Shown here: positions 14,011 through 26,739 of the stretch, in pieces
Numbering within the stretch: the first letter of the stretch is position 1
Layout: each line of letters starts with the position of its first letter
NCBI GenBank assembly: GCA_028551475.1
Contig: CM052354.1
Location: 19,801,258-19,865,257 of the forward strand
Source of the DNA: Casuarina equisetifolia
Lineage: Eukaryota; Streptophyta; Magnoliopsida; Fagales; Casuarinaceae
Length of the DNA stretch: 64,000 nucleotides
Direction of reading: 5' to 3'
The notes under the pieces: model-generated
Databases searched by the model: none
Told to the model about the DNA's origin: nothing
Seen by the model: only the letters and a program-made list of their open reading frames with translations
Position numbers and translations under genes: made by a program

Positions 14011-17000
14011 ATGGAAGTCTTTCTATATCTTTTCGGGTGCTCTTTCTTATTCTCCCTTTTAAGAACCTCTGTTACCCTAGAGACTCTTACCCCGAATCAA
14101 TCTATCAGAGATGGACAGACTTTGATTTCGCCAGGTCGAACATTTGAATTGGGATTCTTCTCCCTAGGTGGTTCCCAACGCCGATACGTGGGAATATGGT
14201 ACATGATATCTTCTGGGACAATTGTTTGGGTAGCCAACAGAGACAATCCGCTTAACGATAACTCGGGAGTTTTAACGGTCGATGATGATGGAGTTCTTGT
14301 TCTTCTTAGTGGCACGAATACTACTGTCTGGTCCACAAATATCTCAAGAACTGCTGAAAATCCAGTTGCAAAGCTCTTGGATACTGGAAACCTTGTTGTC
14401 AACAATGGGAAAATTGATGACCAGGAGGGCTTTATCTGGCAGAGTTTTGATCATCCTTGTGACACATTCCTACCGGAAATGAAGCTTGGTCGAAACCTAG
14501 TAACTGGTCTAGACAGGGTAATTTCATCCTGGGAGGCCACGGAAGATCCTGCTCAAGGTCAGTTTTCAATTCGCTTAGATGTTCGTGGGCTTCCTCAAAT
14601 GGTTCTTATGAGGGGAGATTCAATAATGGTTAGAGCAGGTTCATGGAATGGCCTTCGTTTCACGGGATATCCTCAGTTAAGATCGAATTTACTATTTGAG
14701 TACCAATTCGTGTTTAATGAGGACGAGATCTACTTCGAGTACAAGCTCCTAAACCACTCAATTTTTACAAGATATGTAGTGAACCCATCTGGCGTTGGCC
14801 AGAGATTATTTTGGGTGGATAAGACGCACAGCTGGGAGGTTTTTTCTTCAGGCCCGTCAGATCAGTGCGAAAATTACGCCTTATGCGGGGCATATGCTAG
14901 CTGCAATATCGGCGACTCTCCCGTATGTACATGCATGCAAGGATTCTTACCGAGGTCTTCAGAACACTGGGATTCATCAGATTGGTCAGATGGTTGCATT
15001 CGAAGGACTCCTCTGGAATGCAATAATTCGGATGGATTCCAGAAACACACGGGTTTGAAATTGCCCGATACATCTTCGTCTTGGTTCAATAAGACCATGA
15101 GCCTCGAGGAATGCAAGGGATTGTGTTTGAAGAACTGCTCATGCACAGCATATTCAGTTTTAGATATCAGGGGGGCCGGAAGCGGCTGCTTGCTATGGTA
15201 TGGTAGCCTAATTGATATAAGACAAGTCATATCGGGTGGACAAGAGCTCTATGTAAGGATGGCATCTTCAGAACTAGGTACAATTTCACTTTTTTTCTCT
15301 CTCTTTGGACTATACTGAACTTTCTTCCTGTTATTTCGAATAAGGGGACATATGGCCGACTACATCCGTTGGCAATGAGTAGGGGAAAATAAGTCTACTA
15401 TACTTTTTCCAGCATGTTTTCTGAGGTAAAGGGCGAGGAGATTGCCATGAAAACGAGGAAGTGATGGCCATGGTGGCGTTGAACCCAGTAGATTTATCCA
15501 ACTCCTCTTTACTGATTTCCTCTTCTTGACTATGGGCAAATCGCTGCCTTTTCTTTTAGTTATCCTCGGTGAAATGCATGTTTTATATGACTAGTTGCTC
15601 TCAAAGTCACCTGACTCTGTGTGATCATTCAGATAATCTTGAGAAAAAGGGGCATTCAAGGAAGAAGAAACAAGTAGGAATCATAGTCGGCGCCACATTA
15701 CTGGTAGTGGGAATGACAGCAGTCGGACTCATCTCATACAAGTGGAAGAGGAAACGCAGTTACCAAGGTGGAGTTTAAGTAATGGCCACTGATTAAAATT
15801 GATTGATGATGATATATCTAAGAAATTTAAATTAGTGGATCCTTCCAAGAAAACATATTCATGGGTAGATAATTTGCTCTTGATTGAAACAACTATCCCT
15901 GTTTTCTCATGCCCGTGGATGTCTTACAATTTCAGGAATGACAAAAAGAAGTCAGAGGAGGGATTCGGAGGCGGAGATGGAGTTACCAATATTTGATCTG
16001 ACAACCATTACTAGTGCTACAGATAATTTTTCAGACGCCAACAAGCTAGGAGAAGGTGGCTTTGGACCAGTGTACAAGGTAAATAGTAACCTAAACCATT
16101 TGAGCAGTATATTTGTTTCCAAAATAAACCGACTCTTTAAATTTCAGGGTATATTGCCAGAAGGGCGAGAGATTGCCGTGAAAAGGCTTTCAAGGGATTC
16201 TGGACAGGGACCCAATGAGTTAAAAAATGAAGTAATTTTGATTGCCAAACTTCAACATCGTAATCTTGTGAAGCTTCTCGGCTGCTGCATTCAAGGAATA
16301 GAGAACTTGTTAATCTATGAATACATGCCAAACAGAAGCTTGGACTCCTTTATTTTTGGTCTGAATCTTGATTATTACTTAATACAAAATACTCTTGTTT
16401 ACTCTTATGCTATTCCTTCAATGAAATTGTCCATTGAAAAATTAGTTAGTTGCTTACGAGCATGAATGTGAAATTGGACAGATCAAACAAAGAGTAAAGT
16501 ACTAGATTGGCATAAGCGCATGAATATTATTCGAGGTGTTGCTAAAGGACTTCTTTATCTTCATGAAGACTCAAGACTGAGGATTATTCATAGGGATCTC
16601 AAAGCTAGTAATATTTTATTAGATAAAAACATGGATCCAAAGATTTCAGACTTTGGTTTAGCAAGATCATTTGTGGAAAATCAAGTGGACTTAAAGACTC
16701 ATAAGATTGTTGGAACATAGTACGTATGCTCAAACTTCTATATAAGTTGTTTGTTTGGTCATTTTCTTAATTAATTATTTTTGTTATGATATTTTGCAGT
16801 GGATATATGTCTCCAGAATATGTAGTACATGGATACTACTCAATAAAATCGGACGTATTTAGCTTTGGAGTTCTAATATTGGAGATAGTAAGTGGAAAGA
16901 AAAATAGAGAATTTTCTTCTCCAGGTGGCCACCATAGTCTTCTTGGACATGTAAGTTTAAAGAGACGAAATCCTACTAATTTTATTTTTTGTAGGAAAGG

Positions 17001-17433
17001 TCTTATGAACAATGTAGATTTTAATTCAGAAGATCAAATAAAAACCTTGTTATTCCCATTCTCTTTCTAAGAGTAATGGTCAAATTTGAAGGGACCCTCA
17101 ATTTATTATTATTATTTTTTGTTCCATTTCTTTCAGGCATGGAAGCTATGGATTGAAGACAGGGCGATGGAACTGATCGACGGATCGGTAGGTGACTTGT
17201 GTGAAACTGATATAATTCGACACCTTCATGTGGGTCTGCTATGTGTCCAACAAAGACCAGAAGATAGACCAGACATGTCGTTTGTGGTTCAAATGTTGAG
17301 CAGTAAGAGTTGGTTGCCTAAGCCACGGCAGCCGGGTTTCTTCACAGATTCATCTGAAGCGGATCCTTCGTCTAGCAAGCCTGCAACTTGTTCAGCAAAC
17401 GAAGTCAGCATTACATCGTTCGAGGGACGGTAA
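14011..17433 (+). CDS. RLK-3: G-type lectin S-receptor-like Ser/Thr kinase (intact)
   Basis: Exons 14011-15277, 15633-15767, 15936-16078, 16148-16358, 16482-16719, 16800-16950 and 17137-17433 join in phase into 2442 bp, 813 aa. All introns are GT-AG. I chose ATG 14011 because it aligns with the MEVF start of RLK-1 and RLK-4. Domain order: signal peptide (about 1-24), B-lectin with [14 protein letters not shown]-locus glycoprotein domain, Cys-rich EGF-like and PAN region ([16 protein letters not shown]) to about 420, basic-flanked membrane helix about 437-457, then kinase. The kinase has [10 protein letters not shown], Lys in IAVKRL near 527, HRDLKASN near 622-629, DFG, GYMSPEY and SDVFSFG. 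The RD motif suggests an active kinase. The family consists of plasma-membrane receptors resembling Arabidopsis At4g27290; ligand unknown. The C-terminal tail ends SITSFEGR, typical of SD1 RLKs. Confidence 0.95.
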
Positions 17434-19855
17434 TTAGCGTCACTTGAGAGCAGAAGCGGAGAGTTTTTTTTTTTTTTTTTTCAGTAGATTTTTGTGATAA
17501 AAGCAGATTTAGCTTAACGAAGAAGTTGTAGAAGCTACTATTCTTTAGGACAGAAGGGTCAATAGAGAAAAAAAAAACAAAAATAAAAGAAAAACAGATA
17601 TTTTAAATAGCAAGAATGGCCTCTTATAAATTATTTTATCTTGGCATGATGAATCAATATACTAGAAAAACAAAGGAATCTGTGGTATTGGGAATAATCA
17701 CGATTGCTGTATTAGCATGATGGAAATCATTGTTAATTGAGACTTTTGTATTTCAAAGCAATAGTGATACTGAGCAGGAAAAGGGCCTGAGCTTTATTCA
17801 ACCAACCGACCCAGTCAATTCTTTGAACACGCAAGGATAAAGCACGTATTGCGACTACCCAAATATGCTGTGCAAACTTCTTGTTGTAAGCATCTCCTTT
17901 AATGACATGCCGTCTTACAGTGTTGCGGTTGTTAATGATATCTCAGTTATTTTAATTCTCGAAGAACTGTTAATGCCCAAAATGGAATCAGAAATGATAC
18001 TTTCCTCCTTTACTTCCAGTGACAAGACTCTTTTCTCGGCACAAAATGTCGACGCAAAGACAAAATGTGGAAAGTTACTTATTTTGCCTGAAATGACATA
18101 CAGTATAACTATCTAGCATCTGGCAATGTGATTGTTAGTCCATTGGTTGAAGATCTGTGGTGTCTCCAGGGGGAAGAATTTATATCTGACAGAAACCTTT
18201 CTGAGAAGACCAGGCTCTTTAGGCTGAGGGGTGCTGTCTCACTGCCCAATATCAGCAACACAGCAAACATGGTCCGTCTGAAGTTCTAGAGATTTCTGCA
18301 CACGTAAAAGACCCTTATGGATTGATCGCAAGACTTCAGTTGGTTTGTATGAGTCCACTCATAAATAAGAGATCTCGAATGCTACGTCCCTTTTATACAG
18401 TGTCCATGCTTGGAAGAAATTGGACCGTCTTGTAAGAAGTTAGGGAGAGAATAGCATACACTCATACTATAAGAGATAGGCTGAGAACAGCACCTCGTAG
18501 ATGGAAGTAATAGTATGAATCTCCTCCTTCCCATTCCTTAGGTCTTAAACCGGCTAGCAACAACGTTAAAAATAAACAAAGAATATATTACTTGATACCT
18601 ACATGGCTGAGAAGGTTAAGATTGTGGTCTGGATAATGAATGCTCTGTTTCTCTTGTCACTATCTCTACTTCTCAAACGCCAAAGTTAAATATGTCAGAT
18701 TTTGGATAAGAGTCCACGAGTTGCGTACTCTGAAGACAAGTAACAGCTGTTAACTTATAGGGCAGGGAAGATAAAATGAAACGAAAGGTCCACAAAACCA
18801 TTCCAGGTTCCCTTATGCATCTTTGTCCAATTTATCTTCCGAAGTTGTAGGCCTTTTGAATATTCGCCTGGTTTAAGGCTTAAGGTAAGCTTCGTAGAAT
18901 CAACGTCGTTATACAAACCCTTGGTGAGTTTGATGGCTTTCAATTAGGCTTTGCAGTTCATCACCAAGTTTCTTTGGGCTTTAGCACATGTCTCGAGTTT
19001 AAGGTATAGGAGAAGGTTGTCCTCCAAACGAGCCCAAAATGGAAAAACGCTTACATTTCCTTTGATATTGCCCTAGCTCCTACGTTACCATGATTTCTTT
19101 CAAATTTAGTCATCCATGTAATACATTTCTTCTAACTTTAGTCAATATAACTGTTCTTAGCATCCACCTTAAACGCCGGTTTATAAGGAAATTTTACTCT
19201 CACACACATAAGCTTATTCTTCTTCTTCTTTTTTATTTTTTTTATCTAATGTAAGATTCCTTTTAATAATCTCTACTGTCTGACATTGGGTTCATACACC
19301 CAATCTTAACCTGTTTTTCAAGCTGACCTAGTAGGTCCCCAGTCCTTTTTTCTTTGACCTGTCCAGGTTTCTTCCAGGTTCCCATACCACTTGTAGTGTT
19401 TTTGGACCTCCACCTTCCTTAAAATTCGGTTCACAAGGAAGTCCTATCATCGTACTTACAAGTCTATTTTTTTTTCTTTTTTTCTACCCTCTTGGGACAC
19501 TTCTTGGCAAAAGCATTCAGGGAAATTTCAGAATTCTAAAACTTTGAAATTCGGAATTTTAAGGCCGACGAAATTTGGTTGTCGCAGTATTTAAGACTTG
19601 TCCTTTACAGCAAATAGACAGTCATAACCCTGAAGAGCTTCTATTCTACTACAATTTCACAATTATAACCCTCTGATGGTTTCCTGCGAAGCCAACAAGC
19701 AATTTCTGTGTGGGCCAGCGCTGTGCTTCATGATCTGTAACTTAGTTGGCTTCCCTAACCTCCCTTCTCGGAACTCTCAACCCTCTCCCACCACAACGCG
19801 GTAATGCTTATATAAATCGCTGGTATACACCAAACCCTTCCATCTCAAACCCATT
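17434..19855 (+). repeat. D block copy 1 with orphan EF-hand-gene promoter
   Basis: Non-coding block matching 34827-37637 (D3) and 19856-20740 plus 25390-26700 (D2). Its right end matches the region directly upstream of the EF-hand gene, including a TATATAAAT box at about 19809-19817 and the TACACCAAACCCTTCC leader. It breaks off at about 19855, just where the CT repeat and coding sequence of the EF-hand gene would follow, and continues as a second D copy. No coding sequence was found. Confidence 0.7.
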
Positions 19856-20740
19856 TTTGTGATAAAAGCAGATTTAGATGAACGAAAAGTTGTAGATGCT
19901 ACTATTCCTTACGACTGAAGGGTCAATAAAAAAAAAATATAAAAAGTCAAAGAAAAGCAGAAATTATAAGTAGCAAGAATTGCCCCTTATATAAATTATT
20001 TTGTCTTGGCATGATGGATCAATAGACCAGAAAAAGAAAAGGAATCTGTGGTCTTAGGAATAATCGGGATTGGTTGTGATAGCATGATGGAAATTATTCT
20101 TGATGGAAACTTTATTTCAAAGTCATAGAGACAGTGAGCAGGAAAGGGCCTGAGCTTCGTCGCGCAAACGATCCAGTCAATCTTCTTTGGACAGGCATGA
20201 ATGAAGCATGTATTGCGACTGCCTAATATGCCGAGTGAACTTCTTGTCTAAGCATCTCTTTCAATGACATGCCGTCTTGCAGGGTTGCGGTTGGTTAATG
20301 ATATCTCAGTTATTTTAATTCTCCAACAAAAGTTCATGGCCAAAATGGAATCAGAATTACTGAATGATTTTCTCACTTAAGGAGAGAAATGCTTTTGTTC
20401 CACATGCGACGTAGAAATGATACTTTCCTCCTTTACTTCTAGTGACTGACTATTTTGTCGACACAAACTGTCGACTCAATGACAAAATGTTGGAAGTTAC
20501 TTGTTTTGCCTAAAATGGGCATACAATATAACTATCTAGCCTCTGGCAATGTGATTGTTAGTCCATTGGTTGAAGATCTGAGGTGCCTCTAGGGAAAAGG
20601 ATTTATGTTTGATAGAAACCTTTCTGAGAAAACTAGATTCTTTAGGCGGAGGGGTTGATGTCTCACTACCCAACATCAGCAACACTACAAACATGGTCCG
20701 TCAGAAGTTCTAGAGATTTCTGCACATATAAAAAGACCCT
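19856..20740 (+). repeat. D block copy 2, left part
   Basis: Tandem repeat of the D block, most like the short copies after RLK-2 and RLK-5. It is interrupted at 20740 by the complete copia element and resumes at 25390. Confidence 0.7.
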
Positions 20741-20977
20741 TGTTAAGTGACAAGAAATCTTACGATTAATGGCATTAAGGAGCCGATAGTTCATTATTTC
20801 TCGACAATTCATTATTTCCTTTACTGTACACTTTTACTATATATGACATTTATTATATTACACATTGTATTGTATAAAGGAAAACAAGAGAATATAATAT
20901 ACAAGGATTTTGGTTTTTCAAGTTGAAGTTTTTTGGCCACTCCATTTCTCTTCGTTATTGATTCCTTATTTATAACT
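20741..20977 (+). repeat. 5' LTR of the copia element
   Basis: 237 bp, beginning TGTTAAG directly after the ACCCT target copy and ending TAACT before the tRNA primer site. It has about 18 bp more than the 3' LTR, from a local repeat of the GTTCATTATTTC segment. Confidence 0.88.
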
Positions 20978-20992
20978 TGGTATCAAAGTTGA
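20978..20992 (+). other. primer-binding site of the copia element
   Basis: TGGTATCAAAG matches the usual plant copia primer site, complementary to the 3' end of initiator Met tRNA (consensus TGGTATCAGAGC), with a change in the middle. Confidence 0.8.
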
Positions 20993-20999
20993 CCCAAAA

Positions 21000-21910
21000 T
21001 GGTTACCTATCTACTCCATCTCTTTTGTCGACACCATCCATTCCTGAATGTCTCTCGGCACCAACTATGTTGTTTAATGTACTATGCTTCAGCCATTCTT
21101 AGATGCTGCTCAACTAATGCCGATCGTTGATGGCACAGAACTAGCACCTTCGACCCATCTATAGCAACCCCTTAGCCCCTAGGAGCCCAGTTGGAACACT
21201 GGTGACTCTTATTCCAAACCTAGCCTATACTAATTGGCCAATCTGTGATCAAACTTCCATGGGTTTGCTCCTAAGTACAGCCACTGCTGTAATTTTTGCT
21301 CAGCTTACCAAATTTCATTCGTCGGTAGCCATTTGGGCATATCTTTCCTCTTCCTTTGCTGCCCAATCTATAGCACGTGCAACGGCTTTGCACATGGAAC
21401 TTCAGTCCATGCGCCATGGGGGGAAATTTGTTGTTGACTTTCTCCAACAAGCCACTAATATTGTTGATCAACTAGCACAGATTGGTGAACCTTTATAAAA
21501 GAGTTAGTACAATACTCATATATTTCAAGGACTTGGCCTAGACTTTAAGTCACTTGCAATGGCCATCTCTATCACATCTAGGGTGGCTCCACTTAGTTGA
21601 GAAGATCTACATGGTCTCCTTCATCCCATGAAGGGATGCTTGTTATTGCAAATGGAGATATCACTGGCATACCTCCACCTATTGCCTTTGTAGCTTAACC
21701 TGACTTTAATTCCCACCACTTACTTCGGCCTTCATCTAGATCTTTATTGTCTACACATACCCCCTTATTTCACCAGCCTCCTTTACTACCTAACCCCTTC
21801 TTGCTGACAATAACTCTTTTTTCTGCTAGTTATGGCCAACGACGACCTCCTTTTTGCCAAATATGTTGTCTTTGTGGCCCTTATGCTACTACTTATAGGG
21901 AGCGATATAA
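21000..21910 (+). pseudogene. copia gag remnant
   Basis: Frames here encode a gag-like core between 21202 and 21498 (FHSSVAIWAYLSSSFAAQS region and LQSMRHGGKFVVDFLQ), followed near 21835-21900 by a Cys-rich segment that looks like a decayed zinc knuckle. Frame changes and stops separate the pieces. It would have been the nucleocapsid part of the element. Confidence 0.7.
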
Positions 21911-22019
21911 TTCTCACTTTACTCTCATCATCTTCCTATACATTTTATGCTTTGCCTCCTACAACAACTCCTTATCTACCCCCACCTTTAGCTCCTTATA
22001 GCCCTATCTCTCCCCCACC

Positions 22020-23250
22020 CTCTACCTTAGCTGCCTTCTCTTGGTACATGGATTCAGGTGCTATTCACCATGTTATTAACAGTATTGTTATACTCACTAC
22101 TGTTGTTCCCTATATTGGCACTCAATAGCTTATTGTGGGTGATGGGGTCTTTCTTCCCATCACTCATATAGGTACCATTCAATCTCCTAATCCTCTTTAT
22201 ATTCACTTATCTAATGTTTTAGTTATTCCTAGTATTACTAAAAACTTACTTTCTGTGTCACATTTTGCCCATGATAATCATTGTGTTTTTATGTTTTATG
22301 ATACTTACTTTCTTGCCATTTCCATTTATACTGGTCAGATCCTCCTTTACGGCACCCTTGATCACGGTTTGTACCATATATCGCCTTTCAGTTCAGTTCT
22401 ATCTACTTTAGTGCTTTTTGCTTCCACTTCCAGTTCTCTTGCTCTCTGGCATCACCGGTTGGGACATGCCTCATCTGATGCTATTGTTCATCTTTTGTCC
22501 TCTATAAACACTCCCTTTACTCGCACTTCTCTCCCACTTTGTACAGCATCCATTCTTAGTAAAAGTCATCGCCATCCTCATCCCCCTACCCAGTCTAAGG
22601 CATCTTTTTCCTTAGAATTGGTTCATTTTTATATATGGAGCCTTACACCTGTAGTCTCTTATCATGGTTATAAATATTATGCTTGTTTTATCAATGATTA
22701 TTTCCGTTTTACTTGGCTCTATCCTTTTACCACTCGTGACCAGTTTCTCTTTATCTTTAAAGTCTTTCATTCCTTCGTGGAAAATCAACTCCATTGTCGT
22801 TTACGTACTATTCAGTGTGATGGTGCATCCAAGTTTCTCCCTTCAGAGGGTTCGGGCTTTTCTTAGCACTCATGGTATCCATCAATGTGTTTCTTGTCCA
22901 TATTCTTCTTTTCAAAATGGGACAACAGAATGCAAACATCGTCATATAGTAGAGACTGGTCTAGCTATGCTTAGCCATGCAATTGTTCCCTTACAGTTTT
23001 GGGAGCTTGCTTTTGAAACAATAGTTTTCCTCATCAACCGCCTCCTTACCTTTATTGTTAGGCATATCTCTCCTTGGCAAGTGCTTTTTCACTCAGCTTC
23101 AAATATATCTAAGCTACGTGTTTTTGGGTGTGCTATGTTTCCTTATTTGCGCCCATATGCCTTACACAAGCTTACTCCTCAATCCTGCTCATGTATTTTT
23201 TTGGGTTATCCTCTTAGTTATCGTGGTTATCATTGTTATTGTCCTGAGAC
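22020..23250 (+). pseudogene. copia protease and integrase remnant
   Basis: The protease signature WYMDSGA lies near 22045. The pre-integrase motif LWHHRLGHASSD lies near 22445. The integrase core is recognisable by FINDYFRFTW, then RTIQCDGASKF near 22810, and QNGTTECKHRHI near 22915, which carry the equivalents of the DDE residues. A stop after 22128 and frame changes near 22850 and 23050 break the polyprotein. Confidence 0.85.
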
Positions 23251-23559
23251 CTATCGGATTTATATTATTGCTCTTTTTGATGAATCTCTATTCCCTTTTT
23301 GCCCACTCAACTCAGCTTTCTCCCTCTTCCCCTATGCCGACTCCTATTTCTTTACCTTTACCCCCACCTCGCTTAGCCCAACCTTCTCTCCTAACTCCTT
23401 TGACCTTTCTACCTTCTTTTGATACTTCCTCTCCTTCCCTTTCTTCATCACCTACTTCTCCTATGTCCTACTCCCCTATAGTCTCTTCTTTTCCTTCCCC
23501 TCCCTCATCCTTTCCTCATCCTGTTTCCCCATGTCATCCTATGGTTACCCGCCTAAAGG

Positions 23560-24470
23560 ATGGCACAATTACTCACTACATTCTCACTCGTCAACATACT
23601 TTTGCTCTCATTGCTACCGCCCATCCTTATATTAAGCCTACTTGTTTCTCCCAAGCTATCCATGATACACATTGGCGTTTTGCCATGATAGCTAAGTACA
23701 CTACCCTAATTCAGAATGGTACTTGGGATCTAGTTCCTATTCCTCCTCAAGCACGGCCTATTGGCTATAAATGGGTTTGTAAAGTCAAACTTTGATTTGA
23801 TGGCTCTTTAGAGTAGTACAAAGCTCGTTTTGTGGCAAAAGGCTTTCATTAGCAACCAAGGATCGATTATACTAAGACTTTTAGTGTTGTTGGTTACTAT
23901 ACGCACTGTAATAGCCTTAGCCTATTCTCATGGATGGGACATTCGTCAGCTAGATGTTTCGAATGCATTCCTTCATAACTCTTTCACTGAGGAAGTCTAC
24001 ATGGTTCAACCTCCTGGCTTTAGTGATCTTGCTTGTCCTCATCATGTTTGCCGACTGAGCTGCTTTCTTTATGGTCTTAAGCAACCACCTCGTACATGGT
24101 ACCAACGGTTGAGTGCTTTCCTCACCTCTCTTGGTTTCTACATTTTTGCAACTGATACTTCTCTCTTTCTATTTCACATACCTCATTATAGCATTATTTT
24201 GCTTGTATATGTTGATGATATTCTCTTGATTAGTTCCCCCAAGCTCCGTTGTCTGCTCTTCTTTCAGCTCTTCATCAAGAATTTGCTATCAAGGACCTTG
24301 GCACCCTTCACTATTTTTTAGGTGTGGAGGCAATTTACACCCTACAAGGTATTCTTCTTCATCAAGCTAAGTTTGCTTATGACATCATTGCTCATGCGAA
24401 GATGATTGATGCTTGTGTTATCTCTACTCCATGCACTATAACTGAGATCCTTTCTCAATAGGATGGTGAA
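23560..24470 (+). pseudogene. copia reverse transcriptase remnant
   Basis: Signatures in order: NGTWDLVPIPPQARPIGYKW near 23715-23775, DIRQLDVSNAFLHN near 23940, YGLKQPPRTWYQRL near 24070, and the catalytic YVDD near 24208-24219. Stops and frame shifts near 23795 and 24250 interrupt it. Confidence 0.88.
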
Positions 24471-24479
24471 CCTCTTTCG

Positions 24480-25130
24480 GATCCTCTACTTTACAAGAGC
24501 ATTGTTAGTGCACTTCAATATCTCACCCTTACTCGTCCTGACATTGTTTACTCTATTAACACAGCTTGTCAATTCCTTCATGCTCCTTTTACCATACATT
24601 GGTAATTTGTCAAACGCATTCTTTGTTACTTGGTAGACATTCCTCGATATGGTATTCACATTACTTGTAGCTCTTCCACTACTTTTCATGCCTTTTTAGA
24701 TGCTAGTTGGGCTGGTGATCGATATGATCATCGCTCTGTTGGTGGCTTCTGTGTTTTTAGGTAGTAATCTTGTTTCTTGGTGCTCTCGTAAACAACGAAC
24801 TGTTGCTCGCTCTAGCACTGAAGTCGAGTATAAATGTCTTGCTGATACTACTGCTAAAGTCATGTGGCTTGAGTATCTCCTTGCTGATCTTTGTGCTTTA
24901 CCTCCTCATCCACCTACTTTGTGGTGCGATAACTTGTCTGCACTTTATCTTGCTGCCAATCTTGTTTTTAATGCTTAGACTAAATACATTGAGATTGATT
25001 ATTATTTTATCTATAAGCTTTTTCTTCGTGGTCAGCTTTACATTCAGTTTATCTCATCTATTGATCAACTTGTTGATATTTTCACCAAAGGCCTCTCTAT
25101 AGCATGCTTTTGCCTACTTCGGTCTAAGCT
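24480..25130 (+). pseudogene. copia RNase H remnant
   Basis: Motifs include SWCSRKQRTVARSSTEVEYK near 24775-24835, LWCDNLSALYLAANL near 24920-24965, and an IEIDYYF segment near 24990. Several in-frame stops are present. It directly precedes the purine tract and the 3' LTR. Confidence 0.87.
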
Positions 25131-25170
25131 AAGCTCACAGTTCTATCTAACCTGTCAGCTTGCGGGGGGC

Positions 25171-25389
25171 TATTAAGTGACAAGAAATATGACGATTGAT
25201 GGCATCGAGGAGCTAACAGTTCATTATTTCCTTTACTGTACACTTTTATTGTACATGACATTTATTATATTACACGTTATGTTGTATAACGAAAAACAAG
25301 AGAATATAACATAAAAGGATTTTGGTTTTTTAGGCTGAAGTTTTTCGGCCACTCCATTTCTCTTCGATACCGATTCTTTGTTTCTAACT
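25171..25389 (+). repeat. 3' LTR of the copia element
   Basis: 219 bp, starting TATTAAGTGA after a GCGGGGGGC purine tract and ending TAACT before the ATCCT target copy. Most differences from the 5' LTR seen by eye are transitions. Confidence 0.88.
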
Positions 25390-26700
25390 ATCCTTATGGA
25401 TTGATCGCAAGACTTCAGTTAGGTTAAATAAGTCCACTCATAAATTAGAGAGCTCGAATGCTATGTTCCTAAAATACAGTGTCCATGCTTGGAAGAAACT
25501 AAACTGTATTGTAAGAAGTTAGGGAGAGAAGCATACATTGAGACTATAAGAGATAGGTTGAGAACTACATCTCCTAGGTGGAAGTCATAGTTTGAATCCC
25601 CCTTCCCATTCCTTAGGTTTGAAATTGGCTACCAACAATAATAAAAATAAACAAAAAAAATTTTGCTTGATAATACCTGCATGCCTAAGAAGGTTAAGAT
25701 GGTGGTTTGGTTAATGAATGCTCTATTTCTCTTGCCACTTACTATCTTTACTTCTAAAACACCAAAGTTAAATACCTTAGATTTGAACAAGGAGAGTCCA
25801 CCAATTGCATACTCTAGAGACTTGTTATAGCTGTTAACTTACAAGATGGGGAAGATAAAATGAGTAAAAGGTCCATAGAGCTATTATGACTTCCCTCATG
25901 TGTCTTTTTCCAATTTGTCTCTTGGAGTTGTAGGCCTTTTGAATATTCACTTGGTAAGAATAAACGTGAATTTAAAGTTTGTTTGGTGTATTATGTGAAG
26001 ATTAGGGGCATAATGTTAAGGAATGGTTAAGGCTTAAGTTAAGCTTAGTAGAGTCATCAATGTTATAAAGACACTTGGCAGGTTTGATAGCTTTCAATTA
26101 GTCTTTGCAGTCCATCACCAAGTTTCTTTGGACTTTGGCGCATGTCTTGATTTTAAGGGATAAGAATAGGTTGTCCTCCAAACTAGCCTAGAGAAAACCT
26201 TAGATTTCCTTTGCTATTGCTTTAGCTCCTATGTTACTTTGATTTCTTCTGAATTTTATTGTCCACATAATACATTTTCTTCAATCTTTAGTTAATAAAA
26301 TTGTTCTTAACCTCCACCTTAAAAATAGATTTATAAGGAAGTTTTACCCACAAATGTATAAGCTTATTTCCCTTTTTTTTTTTTTCTATATGATGTAAGA
26401 TATTTCTCAATAATCTTTTTCATCACATATTAGGTCCACCCACCAAGTCTTATCCTATTTTCTATTGGTTTTAGCCTAACCTGACCTTGTATCCATACAC
26501 ATAGGGCCTTGACCCCTTTTTTTTCATTTTATTGACCTAGTATCCCCCAAGTTTTGATACCACTTGTAATGTTCTTAGACCTATACCTTCCTTACTAAGT
26601 TCTTTGATCATTCTCATAAGCTTTTTTATTCACAACCCCCCACGCATGTGCAGCACTTCTCGACAAAAACATTTAGGAAAATTTCAGAATTTAAAATGAC
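25390..26700 (+). repeat. D block copy 2, right part
   Basis: Continues the D block after the copia insertion, matching 18316-19540 and 36080-37320. It ends near 26700, before the promoter of the EF-hand gene would be reached, and gives way to copia-B sequence. No gene was seen. Confidence 0.65.
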
Positions 26701-26739
26701 AACAACTAATGGTAGATGAATATATTACCCTTTTTAAAA

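Larger units (their letters stand above)
20741..25389 (+). mobile_element. Ty1-copia LTR retrotransposon, complete but decayed
   Basis: LTRs at 20741-20977 and 25171-25389 begin TGTTAAGTGA/TATTAAGTGA and end TAACT. The primer-binding site TGGTATCAAAG follows the 5' LTR, and a G-rich purine tract precedes the 3' LTR. The inner order is gag, protease, integrase, RT, RNase H, which defines copia. The flanks ACCCT and ATCCT are a 5-bp target duplication with one mismatch. The sister blocks at 18310 and 36090 show the empty site. Several in-frame stops and frameshifts interrupt the polyprotein, and the LTRs differ at about one base in ten, so this is an old, inactive copy. Confidence 0.93.

Noticed and set aside
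14874..15230. 118-aa minus-strand frame, with counterparts at 32266-32622 and 3484-3756
   Set aside because: It is the antisense of the conserved PAN region and recurs only because the sense exon is conserved.
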